NCBI RefSeq assembly: GCF_000003815.2
Contig: NC_049981.1
Span: forward strand, 27,847,979 to 27,911,978
Direction of reading: 5' to 3'
DNA: 64,000 bases
DNA from: Branchiostoma floridae
Lineage: Eukaryota; Chordata; Leptocardii; Amphioxiformes; Branchiostomatidae
The notes beneath the pieces are model-generated. The model had not been told where the DNA came from. It ran no database searches and was given only the letters and a program-made list of their open reading frames with translations. This document shows positions 1-13,600 of this stretch, one piece after another (within the stretch, counting starts at the first letter, position 1; each line of letters begins with the position of its first letter). Position numbers and translations under genes: made by a program.

Positions 1-3000
1 GGGATATTTTGATTATATGTTTAAGCGGCTTGACTTCCCCCTGAAATGTCAAGGCTTTCACAATGACTCACAATCCAAGAACACCTTCAAGGAGACAAAA
101 TCTCTTAAGGAAGTCAGAGATATGAAATAAGACTTAAGGTATTTTCATCTTCCATAGCCTTCAAGGCCTCTGGCACTGCAAATGAGGACATTTTTCTTAA
201 TTTGTCAAGAATCATTTTTAAGTACCAAATTGCTCATAAACCTGGCAAGCAGTTGCTTTCAATTTGACAGAACTGACATCTACCCAATCATCTTATTACA
301 AATCATCTGGCATATTTCATGTCAATCAAATATCATCTAACATTGCCTAAAGTAGATTGAGAACTATATGTCAATGGTTGACGAATGGCATCGTAGCCAT
401 CTTTACCCTTATCATTACTTGATCACATCTTTGTTGATCACATTTCTTCAGGCTAACTCATAGTATGTGTTTTTGTAAGGCCCTATTATCCTACTGTGAA
501 ATGACGTATTGACAAGCCGTCTTTCAATTTAGAGTATCAGTGGTTGTCATGGTGCAATGGTATCAAATTAGGGGTGAATTGATGTGCCTAAATTACACGT
601 TACTTGATTTACACCTTCAGACAATGTGACTGTGGCACTATTCTAAGAAATGTGATCATCGTCTTATTGAGGCTTCACATAACAATGGATGGGGAGTAAA
701 TTTGAAAACATCTGAATTAGGACAGACCATAGAGAAGAATTATCAATGAAAGTCAATGAGTTAAGGCCATAAAGAGTGGTAACTGAGGCGTTTGGGGGTG
801 TTTTTGGTGTCATGGAAATATCATGTTTGGATAATGCATGGGTCTTTATTTTTTTTTAGGAAGTACCTTATTGCATAAAGGTGATTTATGCAAATTAGCA
901 TGACGTCATGATGATGTCATAGAGATCAATATGGCCACGCCCATTTGGGGAAAAAATGCCAGAAAAGTGTTTTGCCCCGCTTGTAATTCGACGATTGTTG
1001 TTGATACTTTACAGTATGGTATATAATGGTCATTTAAAAAGATCTGTGCGTGGATTTTGTCATATCATGTAATGCTGATTTTTTATGAATTTTTTTCCTA
1101 AAATTTTTATTACCCCATATGCTACCAACAATTGGGAGCACTAAATAGCACCCTTTTGAGGCGGCTGCGCGAGACATTCTACCTTTACGGGGAAATTTCA
1201 AAATAAGATCCATTTTGACTAATTTTGATGAACAGTTTTTGGGGCGTGTCGCTCCGATAATCACATTGTGGTGGTAGTAGTGACGCAATCCATTTTTACA
1301 GGCCATAAAAAAATCAAAATGATATTTTGAGGTCAGATTTGTATTCGGCATGTGCCAAAACCTCCGTATACCAAGTTTAGTTCTTGTATCTTCAAGGAGA
1401 GGGAAAATATGGTGTTTTTGCATATTTGATTAGCTGACTCAGATTTTATTACCCCTGGAACTCAATTATTCAGGATTATTTATCATTTATGAATTAGATA
1501 TGTAAATGTCATGGCCATAGTTCAATTCAGCATGTTACAAAACTCCAGTATACCAAGTTTTTTCCTTGTATCTTGTTTGACTGCGGAGATATTGTAATCT
1601 TGCATATTTAATTAGCTGACCCGGAAAAATTATGGCGTAATTTTTAGGCTTTTGATGGCCATAACTCTCTAACGGTATGTCCGATTTTTTCGCAATAAAA
1701 ACCATTCTATTTCTTTCACTAAGACCTATCCAATGATGTCAAGTTTGAAAAGCTGTGAAGAGTTTGAAATTTTTGTGTAATTTGAGACAGCTACTTTGAC
1801 CTTGAAATTTGGCCAACAAATAGCAACATTTGATGGCCAAATTTTTGATTTTATGAAAATAGAAGTACATATCTACTAACATTGATGGTTATTTTTCGGA
1901 AAGAAATCTTGCTCGGGCATACCTCCTGGCTACCTTAAAGGAAAGAATTAATAGTTGACAAGACACAAAATTAATGTCAGATTCTTATCCACCTACCACG
2001 TTTACAGGGGTGCCTATTAGTAAAGCATTTGCACAAATTTCATAAGATTCCTACATATTTCAATTGGATTTGTGCATATCACATATTACATTTTTGTACT
2101 TTTTGCATGGTGATTCATAGGTTTTTCATAAAATTTGTACGGATATCATAAAATTTGTACAAAGGCCCCCCTGGTTTATTGGAATGTCATAAAAGGTAAA
2201 AGTTACAAGTGATTGCTCCATCAAAATACTCTTGTAAATCTTGTCTAATCTTGTCTAATCTTGTAAACAATGTTTTAGACCATAACAATATTGGGATAAT
2301 CACTTACTGGGTATTCCTGTAGTTTTCAATATGGAATTTTGACAGCATGAATGAATCAAAGTTAATTGGCATTGTTTTGATTGGATCCATTCCAAAATGC
2401 AAAGCTGGAGCTCTACTATGAAATATCGTAATTAGGATGTGAGGGAGAGGTTGGATGTGTCATAAATATAGTTTCTACAGTGCAGGTTCAATTATCCACA
2501 GCAAACAGCCACAGGTGTTTCTGATGGGTGAATTTGAACTTAACGTTAACTGGATGAAAAAAAACATCAAAAACTAGGTTAAAAACTCTTAATTTTGTTA
2601 AGGAAAGTAAATGGCTGTTTTTCAGCAAATTTGAAAAAAAACTTTGCAATATTAAGTGATTTGCTTCAACTATGGTACTGAAATATTGGTTGCTTTGGAT
2701 ACTTCCATGGGACTGGAAGATTTGGCTGACAATTCATTTTTGCACACTTACAGCATGCCAAAAATAGCTTTCAGGATCACTTTTACCATGGAAAGTTTTA
2801 TAATACAATTTGTCCCCATTTGTAATTTTCATATTTTTGTCACATTGCATTAATGCCCATCACGTATAAACTTAAGGACACACTGTTGCAAATTAACGTG
2901 CATGTTGTAGTGCTGTTGACTTAAATCCCCTCACCCTCAAGTCTAGCGACCATCTCTTCCAGGGAATTATCCTGAAGGAAAATAACTGTATATGGGGTGA

Positions 3001-3600
3001 GAGGATATACCTTCAGCTTCAAGACCAACTGAGTTTCGATCCTTCAACTTCTCTAATTTTGAAAAATTATAGGGAAGAAACATTATTTTCATGTCAAAAA
3101 TGATGCACAAAATCGGGCATTTTCGCATTGGATAAAACAGATGAAGAAGATTTTTCCGGTAAGCACGACTGATACTACCAGAAAGAGGAAAATCTAAAGA
3201 CTAATCCAGCCAATTATAAAGAAAATTCTAGTACTACAGTTTTTTTAATCATCCACGGCGCGCGGCATTGCAACTTTGCTTGACACAGCGCTTCAGAGGT
3301 AAATCTAGGTCACCGGCCTCTTTACATTCAGGCGTAGTGATATCGCGGAAGCAACGCGCGGACCAAAACACAATTTGCACCAAAAACACACCATTTCCTA
3401 CGCTTTTCAGCCATGTAACCGTTTAATGTCATTTCGCAGGAAATAATGAGAAATGTCAACTCAAACTTGGGCCCTCGGAAGCCTTTCGTCACTTTTTGGT
3501 CGCGGACTACCACGGACCCCGGTCGCGGAAGAACTGGGGTGTGCACCGTTAGACAAATCAAGACTGATTAGCATCAGAGACAAGTCATCACGGATGGTAT
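1..3600. other. No gene seen; AT-rich repeat-bearing DNA
   Basis: I see no exon chain with splice sites and no recognisable protein here. A diverged direct repeat is visible: about 1343-1452 and 1525-1632 share the phrases 'GTATACCAAGTTT', 'CTTGTATCTT' and 'TTAGCTGAC' in the same order, so this is an old tandem or dispersed element. A short patch near 3250-3560 is richer in CpG than its surroundings and could be promoter-like, but no supported transcript starts there. Confidence 0.5.
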
Positions 3601-4418
3601 CTTAATGTAAGGGACCTGCTGAGCATGTTAGAGTAGGTGTCCTGATTAGGGGCATGTCGTGGTCTGTAGGACCCAGTAAGGCCCTGGTGAAGACGTGACA
3701 GGTGGAATCTTGTGATGGATGAAGTGTGTAAAGTAGAAGTCATGCATCATAGTCTGTATCATGTAGAATCTTCAAACTCATACCTTCATCTTGTCCAATA
3801 GTCAGATTGCAATGGCAGAGTAAGAATGAAAAGCAGAGAATTAGTTAACTACAAGCACGTAAGTTTCTGAAATGAGACATTCGGAAAATAAATGTTAAAG
3901 TGTGGAGCAAAAAAGTTGGTAGTGGCTGGCTATAAGTGGATTATTTAGAAAACTCTGTACAAATGGTAAGATTCTATAACGTGAGAAATTTGAAAAACAA
4001 ATCACATTTAAAATTTGGAAAATGAAATTGTCACAACAATCCCCAACGCACGCATTTGTACGCATGAACCAGCATAATCATCAATGTTTGTCTCATCCAA
4101 ACTGCAATCAACGTTTGCAATTCATTTCCAGTTATAACTAGAATCATACATAATGAAGATGTAACGTTAGACCAATCAAGTAAGCAAAAAAATCATTATC
4201 TAACATATGCTTATAATCCTGATACTGATAGTTTTGTACAGGTGGCAGAGATTTGGATCAAAATGTCATCAAGATCACTATGGATAGAATGTCTGTTATA
4301 CAGATCTGATATATATGTAGCAAGCACTGATATCTTTTGTAAAATTAATACAAATTGTAATGCTAGTTCACCTTCATCTGTGGTTTAAAGTATAACTGTC
4401 ATTTTTTTCAACAACGGT

Positions 4419-4686
4419 ACTTTTCTTCCTTTTAATAGCACAATATTCTATCAATCATAATGTGTGTTCACTTAATTCTGAGAGGTAACTTATATCTGTT
4501 GTTTTTAGAAACGGTATTTAGGGAATCCGATATCTAATCAACGGAAAGTGGTTTCAAATATTGTACTTCAAAATCACTGCCCCTAATTACCATTTCCAAA
4601 AACAACAGATACCGGGATAGGCTACCTCTTAGATAAAGGTGAAAACTCACTATGATGATAGAATATTGTGATAAAGGAAGAAAAGT
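4419..4686. repeat. Nested inverted-repeat element (old MITE)
   Basis: Arms at about 4419-4460 and 4650-4686 are inverted copies sharing CTTTTCTTCCTTT and CACAATATTCTATCA. Between them (4466-4645) lies a second, diverged palindromic unit starting GTTCAC and ending GATAAAGGTGAA. That inner unit follows the same order of motifs as the better preserved element at 13618-13835 (GGTAAC, TATATC, GTTGT, ATATC, then TTTCAAAT), so it is probably an old copy of that family. No target duplication was recognised. Confidence 0.6.
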
Positions 4687-5625
4687 CTGATGAAGAAGAA
4701 TAGGTACCGGGTAACTGCTAATGAATACATGTATGAGTGAACTGGTAAATTGTTGATAGCGAAACCTGAACAGCAGTAAAACACCATGGATCAAAGCTGG
4801 ATAAAAGACAGCCAACATTTTCCCCAAGCCGGGTCCAACCCAGGAGGCAATCTATGTTTATTGTATGGAATGCTCTACAATCAGTCTTCCCTGTAATCCG
4901 TCCCCAGATGCCGAGGGGACCTGACTGTCTGATACGACAAGCTCCATTTTCATTATCATTTGTCTTTGCACCAGCTGAGGCACCGGGGCCTCCACGTCAA
5001 ATCAGGGAGGAATCGTTTGATGGGTTGGAGACAGTTTGTGCAACCCTGGATTATGGGCTTTGATCTTATTGGACCAAATGCTGGCCTAATTGTGATGACT
5101 GACATATGGAACGTTTCTGAAATGAGTGTGAGAATTATACATCTTTCTTGCCAGGCCAGAGATCTGCAGGTGGCATCCCATGCCATGTCTTTCATTATTC
5201 CTGATAGGTTATATGTTTTGATAAATATTTTACTTGAGAAACAATAAAAATGGTAAAGAATAGCCCATATGGAACCCATAGACAAGCTTATCAAATCAAA
5301 AGACCAATTGATGTAAGTTCAAAGATGTAGCCAACAACCTTATCAGGACCCTTGGCTTTAGTTCTTTCATCTATGAACACCAAGAAGGAAATCTTTAGGC
5401 CTTTCTCCGAAACTATCAGAAGATTGCAGGGAAAAATTTCTGTGGGTCTTACCTAAGGTTCTGTGAGGTTATTTCTCTAAGAGGTGGCATTTTCTAAATC
5501 CCAGATAACCATTAGTAATTTGTATTTAAAGAATAAAAGTTTTATCTGAAACGGGTTCAATACTGTCAGAAGACATATCTATCTTCATTCGAATTGTATC
5601 TGCGATGTGATGTAACATACATTCT

Positions 5626-5825
5626 CATAATTCTACAAGGTGTCATTATACCGCCACCTCAAATATTGTTATAGAGGCCTTCTCAAGATTGTCTTCAACA
5701 CCTAAATATCTTAATTGTATTACATTTAAGATATTCAACATTCGGTGTTAATGGCAATCTTGGAAAGACCTCTACACTAACGTTTTTTTTTAGGTGGCGG
5801 TATAATGACACCTGGTGGAATTATG
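5626..5825. mobile_element. 200-bp MITE with 34-bp terminal inverted repeats
   Basis: The two ends (5626-5659 and 5792-5825) are inverted copies over 34 bp with two mismatches, beginning CATAATTC and containing GTGTCATTATACCGCCACC. Sub-terminal arms are also inverted (GAGGCCTTCTCAAGATTG against CAATCTTGGAAAGACCTC). It has no coding capacity, so it is a non-autonomous DNA transposon. No clear target site duplication was found, so I do not assign a superfamily. Confidence 0.8.
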
Positions 5826-8800
5826 ATTGTCGGTGTTATACATTGTCCTCATATTTTGTACAATGCTACTCATCTATTCTGGGGACACCAGAGCATAGTT
5901 TATAGATCCCTAAAGCTGTCAAATTTACTTGGGCGAGCACAGAAAGCAATACACCAGTCGAACATTTCATAAGGGCACTACATCTCCATTCCAATCTTGT
6001 GAATAATCAATATTAGATATGCTTTGGTGCAGTCCCTTGTCTGTAAAGAAAGCAATCTAAAGGCATCTCAGAGCTATCCATAATTCATACCACAAAAGGT
6101 TACCAGGGAAAGGTCATCTCGCATGGGAGTCCCCTCCCTGGAGGTGACTTATTTAGCATGGGACAGCTATGATGGATCTTCTGTTCACCACTTTGGTTTC
6201 TAGCTACTTCACTTGGTGGATTATGGCTACCCAAAGGACATTGGCATTTTTGGTTACTGGCTCAATGTTTTAAGTAACAGCTCAGTCACTAGCCTGAAAT
6301 CCTGGATTGTTTAAGTAAAGTGTTAGATGTCACAAGGGAGCTATGGTTTGAAAGTACGTCGTACACCAAGCTCAAGCTGCTCAGTAATTCTGGCACGTCA
6401 AAGGGAATTCTTAAAAAGCTAGTGTCTCTAAAGAGATATGATGGCTTAATTTAAAAGCATTTTTAGAATCATGCATTTAGAATAATAAGTTGTCTGAAGT
6501 TCATTTCATGGCTTTGTGATACCAGAGATTTAAAGACCTTCTGTTTTCTGCATTACACAACACTTCATTCCTTTGAAGCTGAGTCAGCTTTTAGAACACA
6601 CTAAAGACGACAAACATTCATTCTGACCTTTATACAATGTTAGATGTTGATGATTGTTACAAGGACATTAAGGACTGTGCTGTTTGTATCTTCTGTCCAT
6701 GCTGGCTTGCATATATGCACAAAGTTCAGAGTATCAAATCTTACAACGGAAGGGCATATTGTGGAATTGGAAGGGTCAAAACTCCAGACAGCTATGTCTA
6801 ATATGGCTTAAGAGTAATGCCCCCTGGTGGGCTGTGAACTTTAGCTTTAAGCACCAGACGAAAGACGAGACATCCTGGAGTAATAACTTTGGAGATCCGA
6901 ATCTGGGGGAACATGGCTACGTGCATATCTTATCTGCCCCTTTGACACGAAAGGTCAAGTCGGTTGGTCTGAATTTATGGCGTGTCTCAAGGGTCTTTTA
7001 TATTAGCAGTCGAGTACAGGTCCAGCCATTGGTGCAAGGCTTTATTGCGTACACCGCTGCTTTCTTTTATTACGAGGGGTGGGGATATTGGAAGGACAGA
7101 TGGAGTCGTAAAGCTATCTGCTCCCAGGATTGCAGATGAGTGCTTTGTTTATGTGGGTATGTGCAGTCTCCTGCAACACTGGACCTGGAAAGGGCTTACT
7201 GCATGATGAAGAAGAAAATGAGGGACTATGTGCACAAGTGCATTTACATTGTATGTGCCCTAATTCTTTATTCAGGAAAACATCACATTGAATATTTCCT
7301 AACAGTTTTATAGAAATATGTTTCTATTTTAGTACTTATCATTAGTTGTATTCCTTCTCAGAAGTAATTATTCCTGCCTTTGAAAACGGACTAATTTGCA
7401 ATGAATTGCTCTACTATCCTTTGTGACTGATACTTTGGGCCTTGAGTCTTGTAACTGGCACACATAGCCAAATGTGATACAGAATTTCTGTTGTTCATGT
7501 ATTACACAAGCCACTGACAATGCTGTGTACATTTGGACCACAATGTCGGTAGTTTTAAGCAAGGAGGTTTAACTGTGAAAAGAATGCATGCTGGCTGCAT
7601 AATGTAAACTATCAATGGTAATGTCAAAGTGCATCACAGGAAACTGAATTCTATTGAAGACAAGGAATTGACCCATTCAACTGCAAGAAATAGTCAGATT
7701 ACTTCCATTGTGTTATCAGGGGAAAAATCAGTCAAGTATGAGGCGATGAAAAACTCATTTGCCAAATTTGCTGATAGAGTACAAATTAATGACTACAAGA
7801 AGACTTGGTGACTGTCAGTTAAGGCTGGAGTATTCTTAGACAGGTGAATCTTTGTCAAAAGCCCAGATAGTCTAGACTGTACTGTATATGTGCAATGGCT
7901 TAGATGGGAATGGAGAAGTTTTTTAACATTGACGAGCCACTTAGCATCATATTAGAAAATTTACCTTTGCACTTATTACTCCTATAAGTCCACAATCATA
8001 TATTATTGCATGACTTCCTTTTCTTCAGTTATGATAGCACTCTATCACTTTGTCTACAGCCATTCTTACATTTAGGCGAGGCATTTTGAATGGAAACTCT
8101 CCCAAGTCCTTTTAAATAAATAATCATGTGCATCCTTTTCTTAGAAATTCAATGCAAACAGCAATAATCAGAAGTCTGGCTATAACTCATGTTATTGTCC
8201 TACATTATGTATGAAAAGAAAATTCAGGACAGCTGCTCCAAAATGTGTGGCTTAAAATCTCTGAGCTCAACAATTATATCTAAAGCTTGAATTGCTTCCT
8301 TTGGGCATCTTATGCTTAAGCCATAGCATGTTTCTTGTATTGGTTGAGTTACAATGACACTTGTACAGCATTGAATTTGAAAAGCATACCCCAAACATGC
8401 ACAAAACAATAGCTATACAATAAAGTACATATCTTTTGGTGTATCAAATTCATCAACACCTTTCAACAGAATACCACGTGTCATCTTTGTACAATTGTGA
8501 AGCTGAATAGCAAAGAAAGATAAACTGGAATGTTGCTGGCTATTCTATGACACAATCTAATATGCATCGGCAAGGAGGTTGAAAAGAACCTCCTTGGCAA
8601 TTGGGCTACCATTTTATTTCCAGGGTTATCCCCAGAATTTTTTAGTATAGTGGAGGGGCTGGCAAAAATAACCCGCACCAACGCGCTGCACTTTCATGAA
8701 AATGGGTTCATTTTGCACTGACAAAGGGTGTCAAATACTACAAGCCTTAGTATAATATACTGTTGTTATTCCTTTGTTGTGAAGTGGCAAAACTACTATT

Positions 8801-10384
8801 GTTTTGATCATTGCTCATTCACAAGTTTTTGCAGACAATGCTGACTGGAAAAGTGATGCGACTTGGTACAAAAATCTGTGAATTGTCATTAATCTTAGCA
8901 AAACTAACAAAGAAAATAGGGAAGAAACACACTAAATTTGAAAAATAGTATAGTGGAGCTGGCTGAGAGTATAGTGGAGGGCCTCCCTTATTCCACTCTC
9001 TGGAGAGAACCCTGATTTCTTTTGGAAAATAGAGACTTTGATGATTTTAGCAGGTGCCGATTTTATTACATGACTTCCTCAGCCCTTAGGCTGCTGATTT
9101 ACGTTTGTCACGAACTGCGAGCTATTCTTAGCCGATGCGATGACTTCAGAGCAAATTTGTCAAAAACTTGTCATCACGATTTCTAACAGTACATAGAGCC
9201 CAGTCAAGTGGATGAACATCAATTTGGAGGTTATATAAGTCACACGTAACACATCAATTGTAAACGTGTGACAAACCTGGTTAATCTGATTCAATCCTGG
9301 CAAGATACATGTACATCTACTTATTAGAGAAAAGCAGCAGCCAGACAAGATTATCTAAAGCTACGGCCACTTACAGGTGCCCATGGTAAACATGTATTTG
9401 CAGTTGCCATTTACCCTTAGTATATAATTATTAGAACTGCTGAGTAACTTATCTTACTTATAAGCTAGCTTTGGTTGAATAAGCTTGGGCTTCTTATGAA
9501 GTACACTGACATTTAAGAACTTTGTGAATAACTGTTCACTTGAATATGCAGGCGTGTCCTTTTCAAACAGTCAATGGTGAATCATTGTGAACTCCGGGAG
9601 TGGATTTATAGCAGTGTTCAAAGCTATAACGGTACAAAATCAGCTTGTGGGCTATTATTTATAGTCAGCTCAGCCGGACGTGCTCACTGGGATCTAACAA
9701 CATAATGATGGTCTATTTCAGAAGCAAACAGAGATATGCGCATGAACAGTTTTTTTTAACATAGGAAAGTTAGGACCTTCCAATTGAATATTCATATCAT
9801 TTATCAAAGGCATTTTCCTGTCAGGGTATTAAAAAGACCCATCAAAATCATTCGAATGAAAACTAATCCGTGTTGGTAGGATCAAAGCTTGAGCTTTATT
9901 CCAACACAAAGAAAATATTCATCGTGAATTTTTAGTTGATCTCATCAACCATTATTAGATGTCTGATTCACTGAGCTGACGTTCGGAAGTCCGAAAATCA
10001 TAATTAAGTCCTCGAAACTATCACTGCTATATTTCTCTATATATAAACCCTAGGTTTGACAATAGTTATTGCAGACAGTGTGGTTCTGTAACTAAGCAAC
10101 AAGATGTGTGGGTGAACAATGCAGCTGTGGGGGTAACACAGGTTAAGGTACCATTTGGCTACTGTTGTGGATAGATAGCTTTCACTTTTGCACATAAGTC
10201 TTATGACTCCCTAGCTTCAGACTTCTGAGTAAAAGGTACCAAGCTGCACATGACTCATAATCAGTATTGTAAACTCAACAGATTTTAGAAATAATTTTCA
10301 ACTTGATCTCCTTCAGCCAGAAAGAAGGACGGCAAACTTCCCACTGAATCCTGAGTTTGCCATTTAGAGTCTCCTGTTGCTTAC
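5826..10384. other. No supported gene; anonymous DNA, possibly 3' part of the C2orf81 locus
   Basis: Open frames here (for example a 151-codon frame at 6684-7139, plus) match no family I recognise and lack splice-site support. Remnants of a repeat with the phrase GTATAGTGGAG occur around 8643-8660 and 8946-8985. Because the minus-strand C2orf81 model stops at an exon with a good donor at 10645, its last exons should lie in this stretch or further left, but I could not place them. Confidence 0.45.
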
Positions 10385-10456
10385 TTTTGCCTCAGGACAC
10401 CTGATTAATCTACACCTTGGACCTCCTAAGGCAAGCAGGCGGGAGAGGATTTTCAT
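10385..10456 (-). CDS. Candidate exon 10 of the C2orf81 orthologue (tentative)
   Basis: On the minus strand a TTGTCAG acceptor precedes a 72-nt open block that ends at an AAA|GTAAGC donor. Both boundaries are phase 0, which fits the phase-0 donor of exon 9 at 10645. The 24 encoded residues (beginning MKILSRLL) show no similarity I can name, so support is splice-site geometry only. Alternative: intronic sequence with chance splice signals. Confidence 0.22.
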
Positions 10457-10644
10457 CTGACAACACAAGCAGCAGAAAAACTCTCAGGCTACCCCGTGCC
10501 AAAATATCAAAGGATAATAAAAGAGTGCGAAAGGGATTCAGCCGAAAGGTAATATTCATTCTAATGCAAGAGTAAATGAAGAAATGCATTAGCAAGGAAG
10601 TGCACGGATATCGTCACAAGCCTGGGGCTTAAGTGTGTACTTAC

Positions 10645-13600
10645 CAGTGGGGGCGGCAAGGGGGTTACAGGTGCAGCCTTGACTTCCTCAATGTCATCCA
10701 ACTCCCCTGGTAGTTTCCTCGTGGAGGCAGCTGATGTTCCTGTAATGACACTATGTCTGACAGATGGGTGGATGGCTGTCACACCTACAGAATAAATAAA
10801 CAATTCAAATCCTTCAACAAGAACCTCAGAGCTTTCTAGGTCCAAACTATTGAATGCCTACTCCATAATTTCAAATTACATGTAATCAAGGAATCTACTA
10901 ATCCAACCATCCTGTCATGCACCAAAGCGTAACTTTAGAACTTAAAATCAAACTTCATTTTGTCACTTAAAATTTAGATGTGCTTCAACTAATTAATGCA
11001 CCCATTGTATGTCTGTTGTTAACCAGGAAATGAGGATGTTACCCCTATATATGCAGAAAGTGTGTGGATGACGTTAAGCACCAGGAACAGGTATGTTAAC
11101 CTGTGAGTGGATGGCGTTCAGCACCATGGGCAAGAATGTTAACATGTGTGTGATTGACATTCAGCATCAGGGACAGGTATTTGTGTGAGAATGGTGTTTT
11201 AAGCACAGAGAGAGGTATGCTTACCAACGTGAGGATAGTGTTCAGCACCAGGGACAGGCATATTTACATGTGTTAACAGACTTGAGTGGTTTTAAAGGAC
11301 ATGAATGGTTACCAGAGTGTGGATGGTGTTCAACACCAGGGACAGGTATGTTTGCCTAAGTGTGGATGGTGTCCAGAATTAGGGACTTACATGTTTATCT
11401 GTATGTGGATAGTGTTCAGTACCAAGGACAGGTGTGTTTGCCTATACATGGATGGTGTTCAGCATAAGGGACATGTGTGGAACTGTGGATGGTGTTCAGT
11501 GCCAAGGACAGGTGTGTTTGTCTATCAGGTGTGCTTGCCTATTTGTGGATGGCATTCAGTACCAAGGACAGGTATGTATGCCTACCTGTAGATGGCGTTA
11601 AACACCAGGGACAGGTATGTTTACATGTGTGTGGATGGTGTTCAGTGCCAAGCACATATGTTTAACTGTGTGTGGATTGAAGTACTGAACACACTCTGTT
11701 AACAAACAACTACACAGACATATAAAAATGAACAGTCGAACCGCAAAGCTCTATGCGCATCCGTTCTGCGCAGCCCTCTCTACGACAGGTCATACTCCGG
11801 AACACAGTTTGTCCTGGCTTGACCTCGCTGCATGGGTGTAAGCAAGTGCCCGTTGTGCAGCAAAAAGACCTCAGACCTACATAATGTTTGTTCTTTCTTA
11901 CATCTACAGGCTTTGCCCAGTACAGCCATATAGATATTTCATGCATTGCAAAATGACAGCGAACATTGTAGCTTTCGAAACATTGGCAATTTTTGCCAGT
12001 TTATTTGTGGTTGTCTTTTTTGCAGTTCACCATCATCCCATAAGCTAACCCCACCACGTGATAGCCCACTTCCTCACCTGAACATTGATACCAAACTTTC
12101 TTGTTTAATTTGAGGAGCAACGGGTTTGCCCCGAAATTATCTTCTAACATGCGCAAATCACGGTGGTGAAGTTTCGGTCTAGTTGTAGCAGGCCATGCAC
12201 ACTACCCTGCGTTTTGACCGTATTTTCATACATTTCGCATGGTGTCACAGGCCTCATTTCTTGGTACGAGAAGCTGAATGGGTCCGACTGTCAGATGCAA
12301 TATAATAAGTGACATGATGATAGACAAGTACACATAGACACAGGGTTTCAGTACAAAGACAGACTTTTTAAAAAACATCAGATTTTGAGTCAATCTGTTT
12401 CGAACTCCTGGTCCGAATCTGGGTTCGAACGATGGAACCCAGCCGGTACGTTCCATTTTCCGTGTTGTGGGGGTCAGGCGAGTTCAAGCCTAATGTTGCA
12501 GCGTTTGGAAAAGTTGATAAAACTTACGGCTCAGGATTTGCCGTCGCAAATAGACTTCTTAAAACCCACCGAAATGAAACTGACATTAACCAGAAGCCAG
12601 AATAAGTGGGATTCATGTGCAAGCATACTGATATCAATACTTCATGTCTGAGATTTGTAAGGATAGTGAAAGATCAGTGTGTGCGGTTTCACGTTCGAAA
12701 AAAGATACCGGGAAATTCGACATGTTGTCACATAATTTCGGGGCAAACCCGTTGCTCTTCAAATTTCCCCGGGAACTTAGGTATCAATGAAAAGGTGAGG
12801 AATTGGACTTTCGCGCTGTGGATTTATCTCGTGGGATGAAGTTGAAATGTAAAAAAGACCAGCAAACATAATCTTACCAAAAATTGCTTATGTTTCAAAG
12901 CCAACAGCGTTCGCTGCCGTTGGGCAATGCACGAAATATCTACATGGTTGTACTGGGCAAAACCTGAAGATATGCAAAAGTATAAACATCATGTAGGTCT
13001 GAGGTCTTTTTGCTGTACAACAGGCAGTTATAAACACCCATGCAGCGGGGTCAAATCGGGTCGCGTCAAAAGCCGTATCTTAGAGAATAACGCGTTCTAG
13101 GGTGACCTGCGGTTCGACTGTGAAGCAGAAATGCCGGAAACAAACCGTGTACTCTAGCCTGTGTAGCTGGTTCAGTAGAACTCCCAGGTACTATGTAACC
13201 AGTGCTCAGTTTTGTTGGCTTCTTTTTCATCTTGAGAGACGATATCTTTCCTGCTCTCACAGCCATGACATGGGCCTGGGCCTTCTCAAGCTGAGGATCA
13301 ACAATCTGGAATTGTGTTTTTACTCTGCAGAAAAATAGAGACAACAACACAAATTAGCTTATGACAAGTCAACCTGAATTGTACATTTACTTAGAAATTG
13401 ACATTATGTTTTGTTTGATTTCAGAAACATTAACCTAATGACTGAAGAATGAGTTGCTTCTACATTGTCTACAGAGAGCAAAGAATGTTGTTTTTGTGTC
13501 CATGAAGGTTAGACATCCAGGTAGTAAGATACGCAATATAACAGTTACTCATCATTAACATGCAGCTACTCAAGGAACTGGACAGATCAGCAGGTTTAAC

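Noticed and set aside
6684-7139. 151-codon plus frame as a gene
   Set aside because: No recognisable domain, no splice context, and a composition like surrounding DNA; it may be an old repeat fragment.
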